Positions 1 through 5,006 of a stretch of 5,045 nucleotides of DNA are shown one piece after another (position 1 is the first letter of the stretch; each line of letters opens with the position of its first letter). Source of the stretch: Promethearchaeota archaeon (GTDB lineage: Archaea; Asgardarchaeota; Lokiarchaeia; Sigynarchaeales; SOKP01); contig JAGXOB010000163.1 of assembly GCA_019894735.1 (NCBI GenBank), positions 1 to 5,045 of the forward strand, written 5' to 3'. Both the position numbers and the translations under genes were made by a program. The notes under the pieces were generated by a model. That model was not told the origin of the DNA and searched no databases. It worked only from the letters and a program-made list of their open reading frames with translations.

Positions 1-660
1 CAAAAATCCGCTTAATCTTTCTTCCCCTGAAGTCCTTATTATTAAATCAGGTTCTTGATTTGGCATGTGAGATGTGTACAAGTATTTTTCAAAAGTTTCT
101 TCATTAATATCTTCCAGATTTAATTCACCATTTATAACTTTATTCACGATGGATTTAGTGGCATTAAGAATTTCTGCTCTTCCACCATATGCAAAAGCAA
201 AATTTAAGAATTGATTTTTATAGTTAGCTGTTGCAATTTCAACTTCTGAAATAAGATCTTGTAAGCTTTCCGGCAATAAATTTACTTGACCAATTACTTT
301 AACATGAACTTTATTTCGATGAATACGTTCATTTGTCAACAATTTACGAAATTTTTCTTCTGCAATTTTCATAATTTCTTCAATTTCTTCTGGAATCCTG
401 TTGAAGTTCTCAGTAGAAAAAGTATAAAGAGTTACAAATTTTACGCCTAGCAATTCACACCATTCCAAAAGATGTTCAACAGTATCAGCTCCTTTTTTAT
501 GACCTAACCAAGGATTACGTTCCTTTTCAGAAGCCCATCGCCTATTTCCATCCATAATTATAGCTATATGTTCAAGTTTAGGACCATTTTTAACTTGAAA
601 CCAAAGCCATTTTTCATAAAGTTTGTAAGCTCCTATTATGGAAAGAAAATTTTTAAGCAT
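1..660 (-). CDS. uppS: Cis-prenyltransferase (undecaprenyl diphosphate synthase family), C-terminus cut off by window edge
   Basis: This enzyme adds isopentenyl diphosphate units in cis to an allylic primer to make long polyprenyl diphosphates. In archaea these become the lipid carriers for protein N-glycosylation and cell-surface glycans. The 220 visible residues show the family motifs in order: HIAIIMDGNRRWA at 31-43 with catalytic-site Asp37, GHKKG at 53-57, YTFSTENFNR at 79-88, AFAYGGRAEI at 155-164, and PDLIIRTSGEERLSGFL at 204-220. A segment of about 30 residues precedes the DGN motif, as is usual in archaeal members. The family runs to about 250-260 residues, so roughly 30-40 C-terminal residues lie beyond base 1. 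The ATG start is preceded by a GAAGGT ribosome-binding sequence about 6 nt upstream. It lies downstream of the DUF373 gene on the same strand after 114 nt, so it may be cotranscribed or may use its own promoter. Family assignment is firm; the exact chain length of the product cannot be read from the sequence. Confidence 0.96.
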   Translation of the reverse strand, partial: MLKNFLSIIGAYKLYEKWLWFQVKNGPKLEHIAIIMDGNRRWASEKERNPWLGHKKGADTVEHLLEWCELLGVKFVTLYTFSTENFNRIPEEIEEIMKIAEEKFRKLLTNERIHRNKVHVKVIGQVNLLPESLQDLISEVEIATANYKNQFLNFAFAYGGRAEILNATKSIVNKVINGELNLEDINEETFEKYLYTSHMPNQEPDLIIRTSGEERLSGFL

Positions 661-710
661 TTATAAACCTTCATTTCTCTTAAGAAATTGAAATAGTTAT
701 AGAGGTAAAA

Positions 711-731
711 CTTTGATTGTTTCAATTAAAG
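711..731. repeat. Inverted repeat, 9-bp arms with 8 of 9 complementary, 3-nt spacer
   Basis: CTTTGATTG (711-719) and CAATTAAAG (723-731) flank a TTT spacer. On a leftward transcript the hairpin has one A-C mismatch and is followed by a run of four U. On a rightward transcript the mismatch becomes a G-U pair. It lies between the DUF373 stop and the uppS start and could be a weak terminator, a processing site or an operator. The repeat is visible, but its function is not. Confidence 0.5.
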
Positions 732-749
732 TTTACTATAAAGTAACTT
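729..749. repeat. Second imperfect inverted repeat, abutting the first
   Basis: AAGTTTACT (729-737) and AAGTAACTT (741-749) pair as an 8-bp stem with one bulged base. It shares three bases with the neighbouring inverted repeat at 711-731. Both sit in the 114-nt gap between the DUF373 gene and uppS, which holds no other feature apart from the ribosome-binding site and a weak TATA-like CTATAACTA (complement of about 692-700). The AT-rich composition makes a chance match possible. Confidence 0.35.
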
Positions 750-774
750 AAGAAAGCCATATTCCACTCATTTC

Positions 775-1998
775 CTATAAACCTTTTAGGCCTTCTTGAA
801 ATTCTTCCTCTAATTCTTTGGACTCACCAAAAAAACTTCTTTTTGATCGATGAATTATAAGAACTAACAATATTGATGCAATAATTATGAGAATTCCTAC
901 GATTATTGTGAATATCAAATTTTGAAATACTAGATCCTCTATACTTATTGCAGGTTCAATTAAGATATTTGCAGTAGCATCTAAAATCCAACGAGACCAC
1001 ACGACAGACATAATCAGAGCTACATTTCGTAATAATCGAGGACTTCGCTCAAAATATAATCTAATACTTCTTCCAAAAAGTATTATTCCAATTCCAACAA
1101 CCATTAGATCTCTTAATCCTTTAATAAAAAATCCTGCTAGATTTGGAAGAATACTAATCCAACCAGCAACATCTTCAGGAAGCGGTTGAATAATATTTGT
1201 TGCAGCATTTGAAATTCCTAGATATACACTCACAAAAACACAGAGTATTCCTGCAATAATAGCGTAATTTGAGATCTGTACAGGTAAAGCTGGAGGTGAA
1301 TATTCTCTAGCCCAATTGTAAAAATTTTTAACCCCTCTATCAACTCCAAAACCTTTTATGAGCAAAACCCCTCCTAGAATGAAAATAATTGCAATATAAT
1401 AATAATTCAAAACTTCAGATACGTAAAAAACTCCGAAAAGAAAAAGCAACAGACCTGGAACTCCAAGGGCTAAACGAGCATAACGTGGATTTTCCCATAT
1501 GAGTTTTATGTATCTTGAAAACAATGCAGCAGTTTCTTCAATTGATTCACTATGTTTAATTACAATTCTTCTAACTGAAGAAACTGGAACTCTTGACTCT
1601 ACGAGGGGTAGAATTGCTTCATCTGAATATCCGTCAGAAACCAATATGACCTCACTTGCATGAAAGGTCTTTAATAAACTGTTTAATTCTGAGACTAATT
1701 TTCGATCTGCTCGAACCCCACCATGTTGCAACCCAGATATAGTTGCAACTTCTAAGGTTTCATCTGGTTGTTTTTCATTTTGTAAACGATCATAAAGGCG
1801 AATTGCTTCAAACATTGCATTGGCGTCTGGTTCTTCAGGATCATGCAAAGCCAAAGAAACTGCTGAATCTAAGTTTGATTTCCTGCCAATAAGTGGAGTT
1901 TCAATTTCTGCTTTAGTTTCTAGATCACCATCTCTATCAACACATAAAATAAGGATGCGCTTTTCCACGTTTTGCTCATCTTTATCCTTAATGGTCAT
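775..1998 (-). CDS. DUF373 family integral membrane protein, function unknown
   Basis: This 407-residue protein belongs to the archaeal DUF373 family (PF04123), for which I know of no established biochemical function. The soluble N-terminal part, about residues 12-165, carries the family signature: RILILCVDRDGDL (14-26), the IETPLIGR stretch (32-39), then ALHDPEEPDANAMFEAIRLYD (50-70). An alternating hydrophobic beta/alpha pattern continues with SEVILVSDGYSDE near 115-126. The C-terminal half is membrane-embedded, with likely helices near 174-194, 197-216, 243-264, 296-309, 323-341 and 356-383, and an acidic tail (GESKELEEEFQEG). The acidic residues in CVDRD and SDGYSDE suggest a ligand- or metal-binding cytosolic domain, but that is inference. 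The ATG start has AAAGGATT upstream with a 9-nt gap after GGAT. It follows the coiled-coil gene by only 31 nt and is probably cotranscribed with it; uppS lies downstream. Confidence 0.93.
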   Translation of the reverse strand: MTIKDKDEQNVEKRILILCVDRDGDLETKAEIETPLIGRKSNLDSAVSLALHDPEEPDANAMFEAIRLYDRLQNEKQPDETLEVATISGLQHGGVRADRKLVSELNSLLKTFHASEVILVSDGYSDEAILPLVESRVPVSSVRRIVIKHSESIEETAALFSRYIKLIWENPRYARLALGVPGLLLFLFGVFYVSEVLNYYYIAIIFILGGVLLIKGFGVDRGVKNFYNWAREYSPPALPVQISNYAIIAGILCVFVSVYLGISNAATNIIQPLPEDVAGWISILPNLAGFFIKGLRDLMVVGIGIILFGRSIRLYFERSPRLLRNVALIMSVVWSRWILDATANILIEPAISIEDLVFQNLIFTIIVGILIIIASILLVLIIHRSKRSFFGESKELEEEFQEGLKGL

Positions 1999-2029
1999 CT
2001 GTCAATAATCCTTTAATTAATAATTACGA

Positions 2030-2911
2030 TTAATCTTCTTTAATGGTTTCATCTTCTGATTCAGTTATAAGTTTAAATTCTTGCAAGCTGAGTTTTTTTC
2101 CGTTTTTAAGCTTTATTTGTGCTTCTGTTTTAATTTTTTTCTTCAGTTTTTGTTCGTTTTCTCTTTTTTTATTATTATCTTTTTCTTTTATTATTATTAA
2201 AAGATTCTTCTTCTTATTCAAAAGTTCTTTAATTTTATCTTTTAGTGGTTTGTGTTCTTTTTTTTCCTCTAAATAAGAAATATGATGCTGATCAGCTTTT
2301 TCTTTAACATTATTTAATTCATCAATGGTTAATGAGATTACTTTATGTGTTTCTTGACTTTTTTTTGCTATTTTTGAAAGTTCTTCATGAGCTGTATTTG
2401 CGATTTTATCCATTTTATCAAGCTCAGCTTGTATTTTATGGATTATCAATTTCTGTTTATCCATTTTTTTGTATTTGCTCAATTGTGTAGCAATTATTTT
2501 GACTTGTTCGACTAATTGTTTTTCTTCATCTAATTCAAGTGTGGTAGTCTGTATTTTCCACTCGATATCGTCTATCTCTTTTTGAAGATCAATACTTTTT
2601 CCTTCGGGTAGCTTATCTCTAAAAGAATCAATTTTTTGCCTGTGATATTTTATTTCTTCAATTTTTTCCCTAATTTGCAGACGAGTTTTATCTCTTTTTT
2701 GTTTTAGTGTTTTGACTTTGTCATTTAATTCGTCGCGAATTTTTTTTTGTTCAAATATTTTTTGATGTAATTCTTTGGATTTGATGTTAAATTTATCTCT
2801 TTTTTTAACGAGTACTCTGATATTTTCGTTTAGAGAATATTGTTTTTCTTTGAATGATTTAAGTTTTTGATCTATTTCATTTAGATCTATAAGCTCTTTT
2901 TTTTTGATCAC
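2030..2911 (-). CDS. COG1340-type archaeal coiled-coil protein, GTG start
   Basis: This 293-residue, Lys/Glu-rich protein is almost entirely predicted coiled coil. The only prolines, at 102 and 222, mark likely hinges. The hinge segment LPEGKSID (101-108) leads into KEIDDIEWKIQTTTLELDEEKQLVEQ (111-136), which resembles the (E)IExLEWxxQT...EEExxLV signature of archaeal coiled-coil proteins in COG1340, some misannotated as phosphoserine phosphatases. The C-terminal part is strongly basic (KRENEQKLKKKIK near 249-261) and ends with a conserved-looking KLKNGKKLSLQEFKLI block (267-282) and an acidic tail. No signal peptide or membrane helix is visible, so it is probably cytoplasmic. The start is GTG with GAGGAT 5 nt upstream; an in-frame TAA at 2915-2917 on the complement excludes a longer version. 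Nine consecutive A residues occur just after the start. It heads the leftward cluster and is divergent from aIF2 beta. Function is unknown, and remote coiled-coil similarity could mislead. Confidence 0.85.
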   Translation of the reverse strand: MIKKKELIDLNEIDQKLKSFKEKQYSLNENIRVLVKKRDKFNIKSKELHQKIFEQKKIRDELNDKVKTLKQKRDKTRLQIREKIEEIKYHRQKIDSFRDKLPEGKSIDLQKEIDDIEWKIQTTTLELDEEKQLVEQVKIIATQLSKYKKMDKQKLIIHKIQAELDKMDKIANTAHEELSKIAKKSQETHKVISLTIDELNNVKEKADQHHISYLEEKKEHKPLKDKIKELLNKKKNLLIIIKEKDNNKKRENEQKLKKKIKTEAQIKLKNGKKLSLQEFKLITESEDETIKED

Positions 2912-3004
2912 AAGTTATCCTCTGTTATTGTTTACATAAATTACTTGCTATTTTTGAATTAATATTTGCAGCTTTTTAAGACAATGTTCTACTATTTCAA
3001 TCTC

Positions 3005-3019
3005 CTGATATATTTTTCT
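3005..3019 (-). promoter_or_regulatory. Candidate archaeal promoter (BRE/TATA-like) for the leftward cluster
   Basis: Read on the complement, GAAAAATATATCAGG resembles a purine-rich BRE followed by a TATA box. It would place transcription start near 2985 and leave a leader of about 75 nt before the GTG at 2911. A nearer AAATATTAAT on the complement (about 2957-2966) is an alternative that would give a leader of about 25 nt including the ribosome-binding site. The composition is AT-rich, so neither is secure. Confidence 0.25.
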
Positions 3020-3045
3020 TCAAAAAAGAAATAATTGTGTTCTTA

Positions 3046-3067
3046 GCAAAAAACTAATGTTTTAATA
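3046..3067 (+). promoter_or_regulatory. Candidate promoter for the aIF2 beta gene
   Basis: A purine-rich GCAAAAAAC (3046-3054) is followed by TTTTAATA (3060-3067), a BRE/TATA-like arrangement. A start site about 25 nt downstream would give an mRNA leader of only about 10 nt before the ATG at 3099. That fits the absence of a good Shine-Dalgarno sequence there (only GAAAG is present). The assignment rests on spacing and composition alone. Confidence 0.3.
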
Positions 3068-3098
3068 GTATGTTAGCTGTACTCTTGAAAGACTTAAG

Positions 3099-3509
3099 AT
3101 GCAATATAACTATGATGATCTATTGAAACGAGCTTGTTCACAAATGCCTGAAGTATCTACAAAACGTGAACGTCTAGAGTTGCCGAGGTTATACATAAAC
3201 ATTGTAGGTATGAGAACAATAATTTCAAATTTTAAAGAAATTGCCGATATCTTGGATCGAGATCCTCAACATATTTTAAAATTTTTAACTCGTGAAATGG
3301 CAACTGCAGCTACTTTTCATGATTCACGAGCTATTTTTTCTGGAAAATTTAAAAGAGATAGTTTTCAAAGACTTCTAGAACGATACCTGCAAAATTATGT
3401 TATCTGTCCAGTATGTAAACGTCCAGATACTAAAATTGCCAAAGATAAAAGATTAATTTTTCTAGATTGCAATGCTTGTGGTGCTCGATCATCTGTTAAA
3501 CAATTATAA
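3099..3509 (+). CDS. eif2b: Translation initiation factor aIF2 subunit beta
   Basis: This 136-residue protein is the beta subunit of the archaeal aIF2 heterotrimer, which carries GTP and initiator Met-tRNA to the small ribosomal subunit. The length matches the archaeal family (about 135-140). The N-terminal YDDLLKRACSQMPE (5-18) is the helix that in known structures docks onto the gamma subunit. The central alpha/beta domain includes PRLYINIVGMRTIISNFKEIADILDRDPQHILKFLTRE (29-65), with the characteristic RT.I.NF and R.P.H..KFL.RE pattern. The C-terminal zinc ribbon has all four ligands: C103-P-V-C106 and C124-N-A-C127, ending GARSSVKQL. Start choice is supported by the match to family N-termini. 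It lies 14 nt before the DUF424 gene on the same strand, a pairing seen widely in archaea, so the two are likely one operon. Nothing appears truncated. Confidence 0.97.
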   Translation: MQYNYDDLLKRACSQMPEVSTKRERLELPRLYINIVGMRTIISNFKEIADILDRDPQHILKFLTREMATAATFHDSRAIFSGKFKRDSFQRLLERYLQNYVICPVCKRPDTKIAKDKRLIFLDCNACGARSSVKQL

Positions 3510-3523
3510 GAGCGATCTAGAAC

Positions 3524-3817
3524 TTGGAAGTCTACGCGAATCTTAAGAAAGAAGGAAGAAATGTTTTACTAGCAATTTGTGATGAAGCGCTTCTTGGTAA
3601 AACTCTTAGAGATGGAAAAATTGTTTTTAAAGTATCCGCAGATTTTTACAAAGGAAGAAAAATATCTGTTGATTACGCTGTAAGTATGATTAAAAACTCA
3701 ACAATTATTAACCTTGTAGGAAACGAGTGTGTAAAAAAAGCAATAGAAATTGGGTGTCTACACCCTGATGCGGTACTTAAAATTGAAGGTATTTCACATG
3801 CGCAGATATTCAAATAG
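3524..3817 (+). CDS. DUF424 family protein, TTG start
   Basis: This 97-residue protein belongs to DUF424, a small archaeal family commonly encoded beside aIF2 beta and without an established function. Family-like blocks are VYANLKKEGRNVLLAICDEALLGKTLRDG (3-31), an FKVSADFYKGRKIS region (35-48), STIINLVGNECVKKAIEIG (59-77) and the terminal ISHAQIF (90-96). Domain length is complete. The start is TTG at 3524: an in-frame TAG at 3518-3520 lies just upstream, and the next in-frame ATG is well inside the conserved domain. There is no convincing Shine-Dalgarno sequence in the 14-nt gap, so translation may depend on coupling to aIF2 beta. The gene neighbourhood suggests a role linked to translation or its regulation, but that is inference. 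No membrane or secretion signal is visible; C19, C69 and C78 do not form an obvious metal site. Confidence 0.92.
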   Translation: MEVYANLKKEGRNVLLAICDEALLGKTLRDGKIVFKVSADFYKGRKISVDYAVSMIKNSTIINLVGNECVKKAIEIGCLHPDAVLKIEGISHAQIFK

Positions 3818-3890
3818 TGCGGTAAACAAATAATCCTTTCTCTAAGAAAATTGTGCATAATTATTTCTCTTGGATATCAAAAATATAGAA

Positions 3891-3897
3891 AGGTGAT
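3891..3897 (+). promoter_or_regulatory. Strong Shine-Dalgarno sequence with no conventional in-frame start nearby
   Basis: AGGTGAT is a 7-nt match to the archaeal anti-Shine-Dalgarno complement (AGGAGGTGAT) and is the strongest such site in the window. Six nt downstream is an in-frame TTA (3904) for the membrane protein, ten nt downstream is an out-of-frame ATG (3908), and the first conventional in-frame start, GTG 3943, is 45 nt away. It therefore argues that translation begins upstream of the annotated GTG or at a short leader peptide. Confidence 0.6.
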
Positions 3898-3907
3898 ACA
3901 ACGTTAA

Positions 3908-3961
3908 ATGAGTTCTTTGGATTTATTTCTTCTGGAAACATTGTGGGAATTCCCACAATAA
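3908..3961 (+). other. Possible 17-codon leader ORF (or frame-shifted N-terminus) ahead of the FUN14-like gene
   Basis: An ATG 10 nt after the AGGTGAT site opens a 17-codon frame, MSSLDLFLLETLWEFPQ, ending in TAA at 3959-3961. It overlaps the GTG start (3943) of the membrane protein in a different frame and ends just beyond the palindrome. It could be a leader peptide coupling translation to the downstream gene. Alternatively it is an artefact of a one-base indel or a changed start codon, because the membrane protein frame itself reads on upstream as NEFFGFISSGNIVG, a plausible N-terminus. I cannot decide between these from one sequence. Confidence 0.3.
3940..3959. repeat. Perfect 20-bp palindrome spanning the GTG start
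   Basis: ATTGTGGGAA is followed directly by its reverse complement TTCCCACAAT. As RNA it would form an 8-bp stem with an AATT loop, and the GTG start at 3943 would be inside the stem. As DNA it is a symmetric site of the size bound by dimeric regulators. Mismatches begin immediately outside it, at 3939/3960. A 20-bp perfect palindrome is unlikely by chance in 5 kb, but it also encodes ordinary residues, so function is unproven. Confidence 0.7.
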
Positions 3962-4221
3962 TTGTTATGACTCTTCCTTTTATTTTAGGATTAATTATTG
4001 GTTTATTCCTAAAAAAATTTTTTAAACTAATAATTTTTGTAGGTCTAGCAGCTGTAATAACTAGTTATTTAGGTTTTTTTACAATAAATCTTTCTTCACT
4101 TAAAGATTTAGCTGAAAGTTATGGTCCTGAGGTTATCCATTATGGGACAATTCTAATGAGCATATTACCAATCGGGATTGGTTTTGTAGCTGGATTAGTT
4201 CTAGGATTTTTATTTGGTTAA
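3943..4221 (+). CDS. Small FUN14-like integral membrane protein
   Basis: The 92-residue product from GTG 3943 is a hydrophobic protein with likely membrane helices at about 5-23, 28-47 and 68-92. Its pattern resembles the FUN14 family (PF04930): a first glycine-containing helix G16-L-I-I-G20 ending in LKKFFKL (23-29), then a second helix leading into YLGFFTINLSSLKDL (42-55), and a terminal LPIGIGFVAGLVLGFLFG (75-92). The last helix is a glycine zipper with G80, G84, G88 and G92 spaced by four. FUN14 proteins in eukaryotes sit in the mitochondrial outer membrane; archaeal members are uncharacterised. The frame is open upstream to 3889, after the TAG at 3886-3888, so up to 18 more residues (ending FFGFISSGNIV) could precede GTG 3943, but no ATG, GTG or TTG lies in that stretch. 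It follows DUF424 by 125 nt. The ORF is probably real; the family call is moderate. Confidence 0.65.
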   Translation: MGIPTIIVMTLPFILGLIIGLFLKKFFKLIIFVGLAAVITSYLGFFTINLSSLKDLAESYGPEVIHYGTILMSILPIGIGFVAGLVLGFLFG

Positions 4222-4230
4222 GGGTAATAA

Positions 4231-4285
4231 AACAAAATCATTTTTTGTTAATTTTAAAACAAGTATGCCAATCAAACTTTTTTTT
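4231..4285 (+). terminator. Likely transcription termination region after the FUN14-like gene
   Basis: A short hairpin, AACAAAA (4231-4237) pairing with TTTTGTT (4243-4249), includes a run of six T. It is followed by a run of eight T at 4278-4285. Archaeal RNA polymerase terminates at T-rich tracts, so this fits the end of the aIF2 beta/DUF424/FUN14-like block. The high AT content weakens the evidence. Confidence 0.4.
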
Positions 4286-4303
4286 AACTATTTATTTTGT
4301 TTT

Positions 4304-4316
4304 AATTTATTATACT
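4304..4316 (+). promoter_or_regulatory. Candidate TATA element for the nitroreductase gene
   Basis: AATTTATTATACT lies about 65-75 nt before the ATG at 4381 and could act as a TATA box with a start site near 4335-4340. No purine-rich BRE is obvious upstream of it. It is consistent with independent transcription after the T-rich terminator-like region, but the match is generic. Confidence 0.22.
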
Positions 4317-4380
4317 TTTCAATTTAATTAGCGCATCAAGTTTTATTAGATCTTTTATTCTTGACTATAGATGATAAACA

Positions 4381-4917
4381 ATGGAATTTTCAAAAGTTAT
4401 TTCTTTAAGAAAAAGTATTAGGAGTTATTCCAATAAACAAGTAGAAAAAGAAAAATTAAAAAAAATTCTAGAATTAACTAGATTAGCTCCTTCATGGGCA
4501 AATAAGCAATGTTGCCGTTATATTGTAGTAACTGATCAATCAAAAATCAATGAATTTGGGGGAATAATAAATTCATGGCTCAAACAAGCTCCAGTTGTTA
4601 TTGTAGCTTGCGCTGATCCCAATGATTCTGGATCTCGAAATGGTATGGAATATTATCTAGTAGATGTGGGAATTTCAATGCAACAGCTAATCTTGACAGC
4701 AACCGATCTTGGATTAAGTACCTGCTGGATAGGAGGTTTTAATGAAACAAAAATAAAGAAGGTTTTAGACGTACCTAACAATATAAAAGTAGTAGGATTA
4801 ACTCCCCTGGGATATGCCAAAGAAAAAGAGAGTTTAACCTCAAAAATAGCTAAGAAAATTGTTGGAAGTGAAAAAAGAAAATTATTAGATGAAATTGTTC
4901 ACAAAGAAAAATGGTAA
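4381..4917 (+). CDS. FMN-dependent nitroreductase-family oxidoreductase
   Basis: This 178-residue cytoplasmic flavoprotein belongs to the nitroreductase family, whose dimeric members bind FMN and use NAD(P)H to reduce nitro compounds, quinones or other electron acceptors; the natural substrate here is unknown. The N-terminal RKSIRSY (10-16) supplies the usual Arg/Ser/Arg contacts to the FMN phosphate. APSWANKQ (36-43) is the second flavin-contact motif. YYLVDVGISMQQLILTATDLGLSTCWIGGF (91-120) is the conserved helix and glycine loop, and LTPLGYAKEK (140-149) corresponds to the family's P.GYP segment. The C-terminal LDEIVHKEKW is typical of full-length members. Oddities are C44-C45 after NKQ, where many relatives have Cys-Trp or Pro-Trp, and GYA in place of GYP. 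The ATG start fits the family N-terminus; upstream GATGAT is only a weak ribosome-binding site. It stands alone on its strand after a 159-nt gap. Confidence 0.93.
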   Translation: MEFSKVISLRKSIRSYSNKQVEKEKLKKILELTRLAPSWANKQCCRYIVVTDQSKINEFGGIINSWLKQAPVVIVACADPNDSGSRNGMEYYLVDVGISMQQLILTATDLGLSTCWIGGFNETKIKKVLDVPNNIKVVGLTPLGYAKEKESLTSKIAKKIVGSEKRKLLDEIVHKEKW

Positions 4918-4924
4918 AATTCTC

Positions 4925-5006
4925 TAACAGGAAAATGTTTTCTTTGATCACTGTAAAAAACTAGTTAAAGTTGATTATCCAAATGTTTAATTTATAACAG
5001 GAAAAT
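4925..5006. repeat. 12-bp direct repeat in the right-hand non-coding end
   Basis: TAACAGGAAAAT occurs at 4925-4936 and again at 4995-5006, 70 bp apart, with GTTT-containing sequence after both. The 128 bases after the nitroreductase stop (4918-5045) hold no supported gene, RNA or clear terminator hairpin. The pair could be regulatory sites for a gene beyond the window or chance in AT-rich sequence. Confidence 0.35.

Noticed and set aside
1820..2008. Rightward open frame of 62 codons
   Set aside because: It lies antisense inside the 5' part of the well-supported DUF373 gene and has low-complexity content with no family resemblance.
2043..2276. Rightward open frame rich in Ser, Phe and Leu that looks like a hydrophobic membrane peptide
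   Set aside because: It is the antisense of the Lys/Glu-rich coiled-coil gene; Lys and Glu codons read as Phe and Ser on the other strand, which creates false hydrophobic frames.
2897..2905. Nine-base homopolymer just inside the coiled-coil gene as a possible phase-variation switch
   Set aside because: It encodes a run of lysines normal for this Lys-rich, AT-rich gene, the frame is intact, and the gene is not of a surface-antigen type.
3010..3028. TTTCTT...AAGAAA hairpin in the divergent intergenic region
   Set aside because: The stem is six A-T-rich pairs in a very AT-rich stretch, which is expected by chance, and it sits where promoters rather than terminators are expected.
3673..3858. 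Leftward open frame of 61 codons
   Set aside because: It is antisense to the conserved end of DUF424, and its product shows no recognisable pattern.
3853..3888. GTG at 3853 as an upstream start for the FUN14-like protein
   Set aside because: It is in frame but runs into a TAG at 3886-3888, so it cannot extend the gene.
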